From positions 3,014,001 to 3,078,000 of the forward strand of contig NZ_CP133160.1 in the NCBI RefSeq assembly GCF_030913365.1: 64,000 bases of DNA. The letters are read 5' to 3'. The notes under the pieces were generated by a model that saw only the letters and a program-made list of their open reading frames with translations, had not been told where the DNA came from and did not search any database. This DNA comes from Stenotrophomonas sp. 24(2023) (lineage in GTDB: Bacteria; Pseudomonadota; Gammaproteobacteria; Xanthomonadales; Xanthomonadaceae). Position numbers and translations under genes: made by a program. Positions within the stretch are counted from its first letter, which is position 1, and every line of letters starts with the position of its first letter. Below, piece after piece: positions 7,937 to 17,168 of the stretch.

Positions 7937-10690
7937 TCACAGCTTGAAGCGCACGCCCATGGCCAGGGTCTTGTCCTGGAAACGGATGTCGCGCGGCCGG
8001 CTGTTGCCGCTGCCCCAGTACTGGTGCAGGTTGTTGCCCAGCAGGTTGGTGGCCGAGAACACCACGGTGGTGCGCGGGGTGACGTCATAGCTGACCGAGA
8101 AGTCCAGCGAGCTGGCCGGTTCGACCTGGTCTTCGGTGCCGGCCACGGTGGGCTGGGTGAAGAAGTCGATGTAGCGGCTGCGGTAGCCGTAGGCCAGACG
8201 GGCCGACAGCCCGAAATTCTCGTAGAACAGCACGGCGTTGTAGTTGTTCTTGGACACGTTCTGCAGCGGGCGGGAGATCACCGGGCCGCCGATGAATTCC
8301 GGCGAACGGGTGTTGCCTTCGATGTAGGTGTAGTTCAGCTGCGCGCCCAGGCCGCTCCAGGCCCCGGGCAGGAAGTCGAAGGTCTGCTGGTAGGCCAGTT
8401 CCACGCCCTGCAGGTGGCCGCTGCCGGCACTCTGCGGCGAGGACAGTTCATAGGCCTGCCCGCCGATGTTGACGTTGGTGATGTAGTTCTGGATGTAGCC
8501 GTTGATGTCGCGGTAGAACACGCCGGCACTGGCGTAGCCCACCGGCGAGAAGTACCACTCCAGTGATGCGTCATAGTTGGTGGACTTGATCGGGCTCAGG
8601 TCGGGGTTGCCGCTGCTGGCCACGCCGGCGCGGTTGACCGTGCCCGGGTTGAGCGAAATGGACGGGTTGAGGGCGCCGAAATCCGGGTAGCTCAGGGTCT
8701 TGGCTGCCACGAAGCGCAGCTGCCAGGCCTCGTTGAAGTGCAGGTTCAGGCTGGCATTGGGCAGGGTGTTGGTGTCCTGCGTGTTGCGGGTGATGGCGCT
8801 GTACACGCCGGTGCTGGCATCGAAGGAGAACGCGTTGAGTTCGCGCTTGATCTTCTCCGCGCGCACGCCCACCAGGCCATCCACGCGCAGGCCGAACAGC
8901 TCGAAATCGTACTTGGCCTGCAGGTAGCCGGCGGACTTGCGTTCCTGGATGTCGAAGAAGCGGCCCGGGTTTTCGCCGGGCAGCCCCGCTGGCAGCCCGT
9001 AGTAGGCCCGCAGGGCATCGGCATTGCCGATCAGGTAGTCGTAGCACGGGGTCAGGAACGACTGGTTCAGCGCGGCGTTGCCGCCCTTGCTGCAGAAGAA
9101 GCCCGATGCCGGGAACAGGTTCACCACCTGGTTGGCCGGATTGGGCGTGGCCGTGATGTTGCCGCTGCCCGCGCCGCCGGGCGGCGGCGTATTGATTTCC
9201 ACGCTGCCGCGGGCACTGGCGTTGCGGTCGGCATAGCGCAGGCCGAACTGCAGGTTGGCGATGGGGCCCTCCAGGAATTCAAAGCGGCCATCACCGCGCC
9301 AGCTGTTTTCCTCGCCGCGTGACTGGCCCCAGGTCTGGAACAGGCCATTGAGGTAGAAGCGCGAGGGATCCATTGCCGGGTTGCCCGCCAGCGACCAGTT
9401 CTGGTGCTGGCCGCCGGTGCCGTCCCACACGGTGGTGATCGGCCCGCGCAGGAAGGTGTCGATGATGAAGTTCTCATCGCGGTAGTAACCGGAGGTGCGG
9501 GTGAACTCGGTGGACAGCTGCAGCTGGTCGCCGCGCCACTTGAAGCCGATGGCGTTCTGGATGTCCTGGCCGCGCTGCTTGTGCGCCTGGGTACTGCTGG
9601 CAGCGTAGGTATCGCCGGTCCAGGTGCCGCTGGTCGCATCGCAGATGGTCTGGCCGGCCAGCGGGCCCGCCAGCTGGTTGGCGTAGCAGTTGTTGCCGAC
9701 CTGCAGCTGGCTGGGCGGCACCACACCGACCGGGAAGGTGAAGAAGAAGGCCTGGTCGTAGTTGTCGCGGACGTAGTCGTACAGCCCTTCGACGTAGACC
9801 TCGGTGCGCTCGCTGGGCTTCCATTGCAGGGCGTAGTTGAAGGCGCTGCGCTTGCGATCGCCCTGGTTGTAGGCCGCACCCCAGCCGTTGGGGGCGGCGA
9901 TCAGGTCGCCCGAGGCGGTGCGCATGGGCGTGCCATCGCTGTTGTTGAGCACCTTCGGGAAGTCGCCCCACACCGCGTCATAGGCATAGCGCTTGCCGAT
10001 GTACCCGGCGTTGATCATGGCGCCGAATTCACCGGCATCGGTATCCCAGCGGTTGCTCAGCAGCAGGCTGGCGGACGGATCGATGTCGCCACCGTACTTG
10101 CTGTGCGTACCGGTGGCCGTGCCGGCGATCTGCAGCCCATCGAAATCCAGCGGACGGCGCAGTTCGATGTCCACCAGGCCGGCAATGCCACCCAGCGGCA
10201 GGCTGGCTTCGCTGCTCTTGTAGACATTCAGGCTCTTGATGGCCGTGGCCGGCAGGTTCTGGAACGCGTAGCCACGCCCGGAGCTGCTGAAGATCTCGCG
10301 GCCGTTGAGCGTGCTGATCACGTTGGGCAGGCCACGGATCACCACGCCGGTGGTTTCGCCCTGCGTGCCCTGCGCAATCTGCACGCCGGTGACGCGCTGC
10401 AGGGCATCGGCCACGCTGTTGTCGGGCAGCTTGCCGATGTCTTCGGCGACGATGGAATCGACCACCATCTCCGCCTCCTGCTTCATCGACTGGGCGGTCT
10501 GCAGGCTTTGCCGCAGGGCCGTCACCACCACCGTGTCCAGGTTGGTGGCCGTCGGCTGTTCGGCGGCCTGCTGCGTGCTGGTGGGCGCGGGCGCCTGGCT
10601 GCCGCCCTGCTGGGCGAGTGCCAGCGTCGGCAGGCTGAGCGTGGAAAGAATCGCAAGGGAGAGCAGGGAACGGGCAGGACGAGGCGTCAT
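7937..10690 (-). CDS. TonB-dependent receptor for the sugar locus
   Basis: A 917-residue outer-membrane receptor. A signal peptide (about residues 1-27, ending ALALAQ) is followed by a plug domain with NLDTVVVTALRQSLQTAQ, the KLPDNSVADALQRVTGVQI segment and VIRGLPNVISTLNGRE; the rest is a 22-strand barrel ending MGVRFKL with a terminal aromatic-rich strand. The family is the large carbohydrate-type TonB receptor common in Xanthomonadaceae and Caulobacter. It presumably imports oligosaccharides released outside the cell by the GH5/GH43 enzymes. It sits 78 bp after the GH5 gene and 75 bp before dgoR. Confidence 0.93.
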   Translation of the reverse strand: MTPRPARSLLSLAILSTLSLPTLALAQQGGSQAPAPTSTQQAAEQPTATNLDTVVVTALRQSLQTAQSMKQEAEMVVDSIVAEDIGKLPDNSVADALQRVTGVQIAQGTQGETTGVVIRGLPNVISTLNGREIFSSSGRGYAFQNLPATAIKSLNVYKSSEASLPLGGIAGLVDIELRRPLDFDGLQIAGTATGTHSKYGGDIDPSASLLLSNRWDTDAGEFGAMINAGYIGKRYAYDAVWGDFPKVLNNSDGTPMRTASGDLIAAPNGWGAAYNQGDRKRSAFNYALQWKPSERTEVYVEGLYDYVRDNYDQAFFFTFPVGVVPPSQLQVGNNCYANQLAGPLAGQTICDATSGTWTGDTYAASSTQAHKQRGQDIQNAIGFKWRGDQLQLSTEFTRTSGYYRDENFIIDTFLRGPITTVWDGTGGQHQNWSLAGNPAMDPSRFYLNGLFQTWGQSRGEENSWRGDGRFEFLEGPIANLQFGLRYADRNASARGSVEINTPPPGGAGSGNITATPNPANQVVNLFPASGFFCSKGGNAALNQSFLTPCYDYLIGNADALRAYYGLPAGLPGENPGRFFDIQERKSAGYLQAKYDFELFGLRVDGLVGVRAEKIKRELNAFSFDASTGVYSAITRNTQDTNTLPNASLNLHFNEAWQLRFVAAKTLSYPDFGALNPSISLNPGTVNRAGVASSGNPDLSPIKSTNYDASLEWYFSPVGYASAGVFYRDINGYIQNYITNVNIGGQAYELSSPQSAGSGHLQGVELAYQQTFDFLPGAWSGLGAQLNYTYIEGNTRSPEFIGGPVISRPLQNVSKNNYNAVLFYENFGLSARLAYGYRSRYIDFFTQPTVAGTEDQVEPASSLDFSVSYDVTPRTTVVFSATNLLGNNLHQYWGSGNSRPRDIRFQDKTLAMGVRFKL

Positions 10691-10768
10691 GGCGGTAGCT
10701 CCGGATTCCGGAAGAAGGTGCAGTGGCAGATGCGCCGGCCGGGCGGGGGACAGGCCGGCGCGGGAAGG

Positions 10769-11917
10769 TCAGGGGGTGGTCACGGCGTTGCGCGGGGTCT
10801 TGGCCAGCGTGCGGAACAGCTCGGCTTCGCGGGCACGGTAGGGGGTGCCGTCCGCCTTGAGCAGGTCATGGAACCAGACGGTCGGCTCTTCCAGGGTGTA
10901 GGGGCGCTGCCAGCTGTCCCACGGGAGGCGGGTCTGGATGGCGCCATCGACGAAGCCCCAGTTGATCATGCCGATGTTCTCGCGGCGGGCGATCGGCAGG
11001 ATCGTGTCCACGTTGGAACCGGCGCCGCGCGCCAGCCATTCGGTGCACACCAGCGGACGGTTGTACTTGCGCAGCTGGGCGATGCGGGCTTCGAACGCTT
11101 CGGGCTGTTCGTAGTTGTGGAAGGTGATGATGTCCGACGCTTCCAGCTGGGTGCGCTGGATGGCGGTCAGCGACGCAGCACCCGGGGACCAGTCATCGCC
11201 GATCCACACGCCACTGGTCAGCGGCTGCACCGGCTTCTTCGCGCGGGCCCACTGGAACACCTTCGGCAGCAGTTCGGCGATGCGTGCCTGCTCGCCTTCC
11301 AGCTGCTTGTCGATGTAGTTGCCGCCGCCGGGGTTGTCCGGTTCGTTCCACAGATCCCAGGCCAGCACGCGCGGATCGTTGGCGAAGGCGCCCACCACGC
11401 CCTGCACGTAGGCCTGGAAATGCGCGTCGTTGGCGCGGTCCACCAGCATGTGCCGGCTGGGGCTCTGTACCCAGCCGGAATTGTGCACGCCGGGAATCGG
11501 GCGGCGCTGCGGGCCCAGCACCGGGTCCGGGTCCCAGCAGCTGTCGAACAGCACCAGCATCGGGCGGATGCCATGCCGGGCGGCGATGTCCAGGAACGTG
11601 TCCACGCGCTTGATGAACCCCTTCGGGTCCTGCTGCCACAGCAGGTCATGCAGGTACACGCGCATCGTGTTCATGCCGAACTGTTCGCGGGCCAGCCGCA
11701 GCTCGTGGTCGATCCGCGCCGGGTCGAACGTGGCGGCCTGGAACATCTCCAGCTGGTTGATGGCGTTGGAGGTGGTGTAGTTGGCACCGACCAGCCAGTC
11801 CTGCTTGGCATACCAGGTCTCGGCCTGGGCCGGCGTCCAGCGCTCGGCATCGGCGGCATGGGCCAGCGGGGCCACGGCGAGCAACGTCGCCAGCAAGGGG
11901 GAAAGCCACTTTCGCAT
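10769..11917 (-). CDS. Secreted GH5-like glycoside hydrolase
   Basis: A 382-residue (beta/alpha)8 glycosidase with a signal peptide (residues 1-21, ending APLAHA). The proposed acid/base is E192 in WDLWNEPD and the nucleophile is E293 in VCTEW, the two conserved glutamates of clan GH-A. The ATG at 11917 is chosen because AAGGAG lies 9 bp upstream; two earlier in-frame ATGs (11926, 11941) have poorer spacing. GH5 and its relatives cut beta-mannans, glucans or galactans; beside galactose genes a beta-galactan or arabinogalactan side chain is a reasonable guess, not shown by sequence. Confidence 0.87.
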   Translation of the reverse strand: MRKWLSPLLATLLAVAPLAHAADAERWTPAQAETWYAKQDWLVGANYTTSNAINQLEMFQAATFDPARIDHELRLAREQFGMNTMRVYLHDLLWQQDPKGFIKRVDTFLDIAARHGIRPMLVLFDSCWDPDPVLGPQRRPIPGVHNSGWVQSPSRHMLVDRANDAHFQAYVQGVVGAFANDPRVLAWDLWNEPDNPGGGNYIDKQLEGEQARIAELLPKVFQWARAKKPVQPLTSGVWIGDDWSPGAASLTAIQRTQLEASDIITFHNYEQPEAFEARIAQLRKYNRPLVCTEWLARGAGSNVDTILPIARRENIGMINWGFVDGAIQTRLPWDSWQRPYTLEEPTVWFHDLLKADGTPYRAREAELFRTLAKTPRNAVTTP

Positions 11918-12013
11918 GGGATGCATCTCCTTGGGTGTCATGGGCAGGCCACGGCGTTGCCGTCGCGCGGGCCGGGGGCCAGCGCCTTGGGCAGGCAGGC
12001 GGCGTGCGCGGAA

Positions 12014-13159
12014 TCAGCGCGGGGTCGGCGTGCCGCGATCGGTGGAGAACTGGTAGATCATCCGGTTCTCGTAGGTCTGGCCTGGTGCCAGCCGTGCGGA
12101 ACCGAACGCGGGCTGGTTCGGGGTGTCCGGGAACAGCTGCGGTTCCAGTGCGATGGCATCGCCCTGGCGGTAGACCCGGCCACTTTTGCCCACCGTGCTG
12201 CCATCCAGGAAATTGCCGGAGTAGAACTGCAGGCCCGGCTGCGTGGACAACAGCGACATCACCCGGCCCGAGCGCGGGTCGTGCACGCGTGCCACTTCAC
12301 GCAGCGCCTTGGCCGGCGTACGGCTGACCACCCAGTTGTGGTCGTAGCCATGGCCATGCAGCAGCTGCGGCTCGTTGCCGCTGCGCAGGTCGCGGCCGAT
12401 CGGCTTGGGTGTGCGGAAATCGAAGACAGTGCCCTGCACCGGCTGTACGACGCCGGTGGGAATCAACGTGGCATCCACCGGTGTGTAGGCGCTGGCCGGG
12501 ATCATCAGTTCATGCTCCATGGCCGTGCCGGACCCTTCGCCGGACAGGTTCCAGTACGCATGATTGCTGAGGTTGACGATGGTCGGTGCGTCGGTCGTGG
12601 CTGTGTAGTCGATGGCCAGGCGCCCATTGCTCTGCAGGGCATAGGTGGCGGTGACGGTCAGCGTGCCCGGGAAGCCCTGGTCGCCGTCGGGGCTGACATG
12701 GCGCAGGGTGGCATGGTCACGGGTGGCTTCAACCACCTGCCAGACCACCTTGTCGAAGCCGCGCGGGCCGCCATGCAGGCTGTTGGGGCCATCGTTGGCG
12801 GGCACGTTGTAGGTCTTGCCATCCAGCGTGAAGCGGCCGTGCGCGATGCGGTTGGCGAAGCGGCCGACGATGGTGCCGAAGTACTGGGGCTTGTCCAGCG
12901 TGGCCTGCAGCGTGGCATCGCCCAGCAGCACGTCGGCGAAGCGGCCGTCACGATCGGGAACTTCGAGCGAATGCAGCGCTGCGCCGAGCGTGATGATGCG
13001 GGCCTGCATGCCGCTGCCGTCACGCAGCAGGATCGATTCGACCGGGGTGCCGTCGGGCAGGGTGCCGATCACCGTGCGCTCCTGCGCGACGGCACCGGCC
13101 GTGGCCGAGAGCGCCAGTGCGCCGATCAATCCTGCAGTCTTTCCCTTGCCAGCCAGCAT
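12014..13159 (-). CDS. galM: Secreted aldose 1-epimerase (mutarotase)
   Basis: A 381-residue galactose-mutarotase-fold protein with an N-terminal signal peptide (about residues 1-26, ALALSATAGAVAQ), hence periplasmic. Catalytic residues are H200 in NLSNHAYWNL and E339 in IALEPQ; the NRIAHGRF and NSLHGGPRGFD segments are typical. It interconverts the alpha and beta anomers of galactose or glucose, supplying the form accepted by the transporter or dehydrogenase. It is separated from dgoK upstream by 91 bp that contain a predicted operator, so it may have its own promoter. Confidence 0.94.
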   Translation of the reverse strand: MLAGKGKTAGLIGALALSATAGAVAQERTVIGTLPDGTPVESILLRDGSGMQARIITLGAALHSLEVPDRDGRFADVLLGDATLQATLDKPQYFGTIVGRFANRIAHGRFTLDGKTYNVPANDGPNSLHGGPRGFDKVVWQVVEATRDHATLRHVSPDGDQGFPGTLTVTATYALQSNGRLAIDYTATTDAPTIVNLSNHAYWNLSGEGSGTAMEHELMIPASAYTPVDATLIPTGVVQPVQGTVFDFRTPKPIGRDLRSGNEPQLLHGHGYDHNWVVSRTPAKALREVARVHDPRSGRVMSLLSTQPGLQFYSGNFLDGSTVGKSGRVYRQGDAIALEPQLFPDTPNQPAFGSARLAPGQTYENRMIYQFSTDRGTPTPR

Positions 13160-13197
13160 CGCCCCGGACCCCCGTCAATGTGTGGAACGTACAAAAA

Positions 13198-13213
13198 CAT
13201 ATAATCAGACAAT
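13198..13213 (-). promoter_or_regulatory. Putative DgoR operator upstream of galM
   Basis: Plus-strand CATATAATCAGACAAT; read on the minus strand it is ATTGTCTGATTATATG, identical over all 16 bp to the site at 14202-14217. It ends 39 bp before the galM start, inside the dgoK-galM spacer, and is framed by short CATAT/ATATG arms (13198-13216). Confidence 0.65.
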
Positions 13214-13250
13214 ATGCACGTTGCGACGCAGCAAGCGGCTGTGCGCGGGC

Positions 13251-14177
13251 TCAGGCTGGGCGGCGCAAGGCATCGATCGTCTGGAAGCCGCGCACGATCG
13301 CGCCGGCCGAGGCGACCGGCGTGGAGGCGATACCCAGCGTGGCCAGTGCGGTGCGGTAGAGCTGGCAGACCGCCGCGGCTCCCACCAGTGGCACGGTATG
13401 GGTGCGCAAGGCCGGGAACAGCGCCAGGGCGTCGGCGATTTCCGCGCCGGCCAGCAGCCCGCGCAGGTAGGCGCTGGTGTCATCGCGTGCGAGGGTGCCG
13501 CGGACCTGCCGGGCACGCACGCCGAACAGCAGCGTGCCCAGCCCGAGTGTTCCCGATGCCGCCGTACGTACGCCTTCGATGAACGCCGGGCCGTCGTGCC
13601 CGGGGCCGTCGAGTACAGAGGCCAGCAGCCCGGCGCTGGCCAGGCGGTCGAACAGCTCCCCCGACATGGACGTCATGAACGCCTGTATCCGGCCGTCGTG
13701 CCACTGCACCCACTTGGTATGCGTGCCCGGCAGCGCCACCACCGGGGCGTCGGCGCAGCCGGCCTGCGCCCACAGGCCGAACAGTTCGGTTTCCTCACCA
13801 CGCATCACGTCAGGCGCCGCATCCACCTGGCGCACGCAGGCCAGCCCCGGCACGATGTCCACCTCCAGGGTGCCGATGCGCGCGGCGACCAGTCGGCCCG
13901 CCACATCGGCCACGCCTGCCGGGCAGTCGATGTAGCCGGCATCGATCCATCCCACGCTGGAACCGATCATGCCTGCGGCATAGGCGTGTCGTGCCGTGGG
14001 CCAGCGGCTGCGGATCCGGTCGGCGGCCTCGATCATCGCCTCGCGCCCGATCGCCGCCACGCCGGCCGCCGTTTCCCAGCGGTCCAGCACCTGTGCATCC
14101 GGGCCGATCAGATAGGCGCGCAGGTTCGAACTGCCCCAGTTGATCCCGATGATGGTGTCGGCGTGCACGTGCTGCAT
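13251..14177 (-). CDS. dgoK: 2-dehydro-3-deoxygalactonokinase
   Basis: A 308-residue kinase resembling E. coli DgoK throughout: N-terminal GINWGSSNLRAYL phosphate-binding segment, the AAGMIGSSVGW loop, VMRGEETELFG, and LPGTHTKWVQW. It phosphorylates 2-keto-3-deoxygalactonate to KDPGal with ATP, the step between DgoD and DgoA. It is the first minus-strand gene of the locus, divergent from the GH43 gene, and is flanked on both sides by copies of the same operator motif. Confidence 0.95.
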   Translation of the reverse strand: MQHVHADTIIGINWGSSNLRAYLIGPDAQVLDRWETAAGVAAIGREAMIEAADRIRSRWPTARHAYAAGMIGSSVGWIDAGYIDCPAGVADVAGRLVAARIGTLEVDIVPGLACVRQVDAAPDVMRGEETELFGLWAQAGCADAPVVALPGTHTKWVQWHDGRIQAFMTSMSGELFDRLASAGLLASVLDGPGHDGPAFIEGVRTAASGTLGLGTLLFGVRARQVRGTLARDDTSAYLRGLLAGAEIADALALFPALRTHTVPLVGAAAVCQLYRTALATLGIASTPVASAGAIVRGFQTIDALRRPA

Positions 14178-14201
14178 GGTGGGCCTGCGGGTCCGTTGCG
14201 A

Positions 14202-14217
14202 ATTGTCTGATTATATG
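14202..14217 (+). promoter_or_regulatory. Putative DgoR operator in the dgoK/GH43 divergent promoter
   Basis: ATTGTCTGATTATATG lies 25 bp before the dgoK start and 64 bp before the GH43 start, in the 103-bp divergent spacer. It is identical to the site upstream of galM and 12/16 identical to the one upstream of dgoR. One bound regulator here could control both directions. Confidence 0.65.
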
Positions 14218-14280
14218 GTTACGTGGTGTGGCCTTGGCAATCCGGCCAAGGGCGTGGAACGGACCGTGAAGGAAGACACC

Positions 14281-15297
14281 ATGTTGCGTGGCACCGTACG
14301 TACGCTGCTTGCCGCTGCACTGCTGCAGCTGATGGCCAGTGGAGCTGCAGGCGCAGCCCCTGTGCCGGCCTTCGACAACCCGCTGCTGGCCTCAGGGCCT
14401 GACCCCTGGATCGTGCGCGAGGGTGAGCGCTACTACTACATGGGCACGCAGGGCGACCGCCTGGCGATCCGTACCACGCGTGATCTTTCGCAGCTGGCGC
14501 AGGCCCCGGAAACCACGGTCTGGCGCCCACCGGCCAAGGGACCGAACGCGCGCTCGATCTGGGCACCGGAACTGCACCGGATCGAGGGGCGCTGGTACAT
14601 CTACTACACCGCGCTTTCCAGCGAAGCCACACAGAACGATGAAGACGCACACCGCGGCGTGTTCGTGCTGGAGAACGACAATGCCGATCCGACCGTGGGT
14701 ACCTGGCGCGACCGCGGGCGGTTGGCCACCGCCCATCCGGGCATCGACGGCACCACGTTCACTGCTGCGGGCAAGCGCTACTTCGTCTATTCGCCCTATG
14801 TCGGCCCGGACAGCGTGCTGGCCATCGTGGCGATGTCCAATCCCTGGACGCTGACGGGGCCGGAAACGATCATTGCCCGTCCCGACCAGGCATGGGAACG
14901 CCAGGGCGGGCGCCAGATCCTGGAAGGCCCCGAGTTCCTGCAGGGCCCGGGCGGCGACCTGTTCCTGTCCTATTCGGGCAGCGCCTGCTGGTCCGATGGG
15001 TATGCGCTCGGCCTGCTGCATGCCAAGGCCGGCAGCAATCCGCTGGATGCCCGAGCCTGGTCCAAGGCGGCCACGCCCTTCCTGTCGATGAACCCGCAGG
15101 GCAATGTCTATGCCCCCGGCCACAACGGGTTTTTCACCCTGGCCGACGGTACGACCTGGATCGTCTACCACGCCAATCCCGGCCCCGGGATGGGCTGCAC
15201 GGCCAAGCGATCGCCGCGCATCCAGCCGGTGCACTGGGGCAAGGATGGCCGGCCGTGGCTGGACGCGCCGGTGGGACGTGGTGTCGGCAGTCGCTGA
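14281..15297 (+). CDS. Secreted GH43-family glycosidase
   Basis: A 338-residue five-bladed propeller with a signal peptide (about residues 1-26, ending GAAGAA). The family's three acids are recognisable: general base D41 in SGPDPWIV, pKa modulator D156 in HPGIDGTTF, and general acid E218 in LEGPEFL. GH43 enzymes remove arabinofuranose, xylose or galactose units from plant polysaccharides; beside galactose catabolism an arabinogalactan-directed arabinosidase or galactosidase is likely. The ATG at 14281 is chosen because it begins the hydrophobic signal. It is transcribed away from dgoK through a shared regulatory spacer. Confidence 0.9.
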   Translation: MLRGTVRTLLAAALLQLMASGAAGAAPVPAFDNPLLASGPDPWIVREGERYYYMGTQGDRLAIRTTRDLSQLAQAPETTVWRPPAKGPNARSIWAPELHRIEGRWYIYYTALSSEATQNDEDAHRGVFVLENDNADPTVGTWRDRGRLATAHPGIDGTTFTAAGKRYFVYSPYVGPDSVLAIVAMSNPWTLTGPETIIARPDQAWERQGGRQILEGPEFLQGPGGDLFLSYSGSACWSDGYALGLLHAKAGSNPLDARAWSKAATPFLSMNPQGNVYAPGHNGFFTLADGTTWIVYHANPGPGMGCTAKRSPRIQPVHWGKDGRPWLDAPVGRGVGSR

Positions 15298-15338
15298 TGC
15301 ACTGTGCCGCTGCGTGCCGGAGCGGCTGAGGGCTGCCG

Positions 15339-16151
15339 TTAGATGCCGACGAACATTCCGCCATCGACACGCAGGTTGATGCCGGTGACATAGGCGGCCA
15401 GCGGGCTGCACAGGAACGTGGCGACATCGGCCAGCTCGTCCAGGGTGCCGACGCGACCAGCCGGCACGCCGCCCATCAGTGGCAGCACGCGCTGCTGCAC
15501 CTCGTGCCAGTCGTCCACCGGTGCGCCGGCGGCCTGCGCGGCGATGTCGCGGAACCGCGCCTCCAGCCGGGCACTGTGGATGGTGCCGGGCGACACGGCA
15601 TTGACCGTGATGCCTTCGGCAGCCACGGCCTTGGACAGCGAGGCTGTCATGGCCACGACGGCGGCCTTGGCAGCTGCGTAGTCCGGGTTCACGGCCGGGG
15701 GCATGAGCGCGGCGACGCTGGCGATGTTGAGGATCCGTCCCCAGCGCCGGGCGCGCATGGCCGGTACGACGCGCGCGCTGAACTGGGCCGTGGACAGCAC
15801 GTTGCGCTGGAACGTGGCGCGCCAGTGCTCGGGATGGCTGTCATTCCAGGTCTGCGTGCCCGCACTGGAGCCGCCGGCGTTGTTGACCAGGATGTCGATG
15901 GGTCCGGCCTGTGCGATGGCGCTGGCCAGCACGGCCTCGACCCCGTCCTCGCCGGCGATGTCACCACAGGCGGTACAGGCCTGTCCGCCCGCGGCGGTGA
16001 TGCGCTCGGCGACCTGGCGTGCCTGGCTGGCCTGGCGCCCATGCACGATGACCGATGCCCCCTCGCGTGCCAGCGCCAGGGCGATTGCTTCGCCGATGCC
16101 TTTGCTGCTTCCAGTGACGAGTGCGGTTTTTCCAGCCAGCTTGAGGTCCAT
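15339..16151 (-). CDS. SDR-family oxidoreductase (FabG-like)
   Basis: A 270-residue SDR with TGSSKGIG, a VHGRQ cofactor-selecting segment after strand 2 that suggests NADP(H), VNNAGGSS, NIASVAAL, Y-x-x-x-K in YAAAKAA and the closing VTGINLRVDGG. The start MDLKLAGKTALVTG at 16151 matches family length. It is divergent from an HxlR regulator with only a 47-bp spacer, so it is very likely that regulator's target. HxlR/SDR pairs often respond to reactive electrophiles, but substrate cannot be told here. Confidence 0.92.
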   Translation of the reverse strand: MDLKLAGKTALVTGSSKGIGEAIALALAREGASVIVHGRQASQARQVAERITAAGGQACTACGDIAGEDGVEAVLASAIAQAGPIDILVNNAGGSSAGTQTWNDSHPEHWRATFQRNVLSTAQFSARVVPAMRARRWGRILNIASVAALMPPAVNPDYAAAKAAVVAMTASLSKAVAAEGITVNAVSPGTIHSARLEARFRDIAAQAAGAPVDDWHEVQQRVLPLMGGVPAGRVGTLDELADVATFLCSPLAAYVTGINLRVDGGMFVGI

Positions 16152-16198
16152 CCAGAGGACTCCGATAATCCAGGGGAAGCTGACTGTGGCGGGCGACA

Positions 16199-16603
16199 AT
16201 GAGCGCAACAAGTACGCACTTCCAGGTGCCTGGGCATGAACGCCAGCGCGGTGCCTGCCTTGGGCCGGACGGTTCGGCGGCCCAGGTCCATCGGGTGATC
16301 GCCATGATCGAGGGCCGCTGGAAGCTGCCCATCCTGTTCCGGCTGTTCGAGCACGGGAGCGTGCGGATGCTGCAGCTCAAGCGTGACATGCCCGGGGTGT
16401 CGCAGAAGATGTTGACCCAGCACCTGCGGGAGCTGGAGGCCGATGGCCTGGTGCACCGCCGTGAGATCCAGGGCAGGGTACGCCATGTGGACTATGCGCT
16501 TTCCGCGGCCGGGCACGCGCTGCTGCCCGCGTTCAGGGCACTGCGGCACTTCGCCGACCAGCACCCTGCGGACAATCCGCCGCAGGCTACTGGCGCGCCA
16601 TGA
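16199..16603 (+). CDS. HxlR-type winged-helix regulator
   Basis: A 134-residue MarR-like regulator with the HxlR signature: IEGRWKLPILFRLFEHGSVR, then LKRDMPGVSQKMLTQHLREL as the helix-turn-helix and a wing around HRREIQGRVRHVDYALS. Unlike many stress-sensing members it has one Cys (in the N-terminal GACLG), which may or may not be redox active. Its gene is divergent from the SDR at 15339-16151, and any operator must lie in the 47-bp spacer (16152-16198). Confidence 0.93.
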   Translation: MSATSTHFQVPGHERQRGACLGPDGSAAQVHRVIAMIEGRWKLPILFRLFEHGSVRMLQLKRDMPGVSQKMLTQHLRELEADGLVHRREIQGRVRHVDYALSAAGHALLPAFRALRHFADQHPADNPPQATGAP

Positions 16604-16612
16604 CGCGGCGCT

Positions 16613-17044
16613 CTAGTCCTTGATGAGGAAGGTGCAGGTGCCCTTGGCATGCAGCCGGCCGCTGTCATCGACCACCTCGGCATCGCAGATGGCGATGCTG
16701 CGGGTCCGTTCCACGACGCGGCCGAACACCCGGTAGGTCTGGCCGGCCTTGAGCGGACGCAGGTACTTCACGCCCAGGTCGATGGTGGAATGCACGGTGG
16801 TGGCGTCCAGTGTCGACAGCAGCGCCAGCGCAGCGGCACCATCCAGGCAGGTCGCGGCGAAGCCCCCGTGCACGGCGCCGGCCGGATTGAGGTGCCGCTC
16901 ATCAGGACGTGCCTCCAGCGTGATGCGCCCGGTGTCCACCTCCACGGCGCTCAGCCCCATGGTCTGGCCGATGGACGGTGCGGGCAGCTCGCCGCGGATC
17001 AGCGCACGCAGTGCCTGCAGGCCGGAGGTTTCGGGAGGGGACAT
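16613..17044 (-). CDS. PaaI-family hotdog thioesterase
   Basis: A 143-residue single-hotdog protein. LNPAGAVHGGFAATCLDGA (about residues 50-68) is the conserved active-site turn and helix of PaaI/YdiI-type acyl-CoA thioesterases; D65 is the likely catalytic acid. The start at 17044 (MSPPETSG) fits family length. It ends 10 bp from the convergent HxlR gene. The acyl-CoA substrate is unknown. Confidence 0.88.
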   Translation of the reverse strand: MSPPETSGLQALRALIRGELPAPSIGQTMGLSAVEVDTGRITLEARPDERHLNPAGAVHGGFAATCLDGAAALALLSTLDATTVHSTIDLGVKYLRPLKAGQTYRVFGRVVERTRSIAICDAEVVDDSGRLHAKGTCTFLIKD

Positions 17045-17168
17045 GGTGGTTTCCTGTGGCGGGGCAATCGGGAGTCGAGCAGGCAGTATGCGTGGGCGAT
17101 ACCGGCCGCACGTGCAACGACGTGTTCCAGGCGCGCTACTGTAGGCGGGCCACGCCCGGTGGCCTGCC

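Noticed and set aside
9404..13204. Very long open frame on the plus strand opposite the TonB receptor, GH5 and galM genes
   Set aside because: It is antisense to three clearly recognised genes, has repetitive Gly/Arg/Gln-rich composition and no family motif; long antisense frames are common in high-GC DNA.
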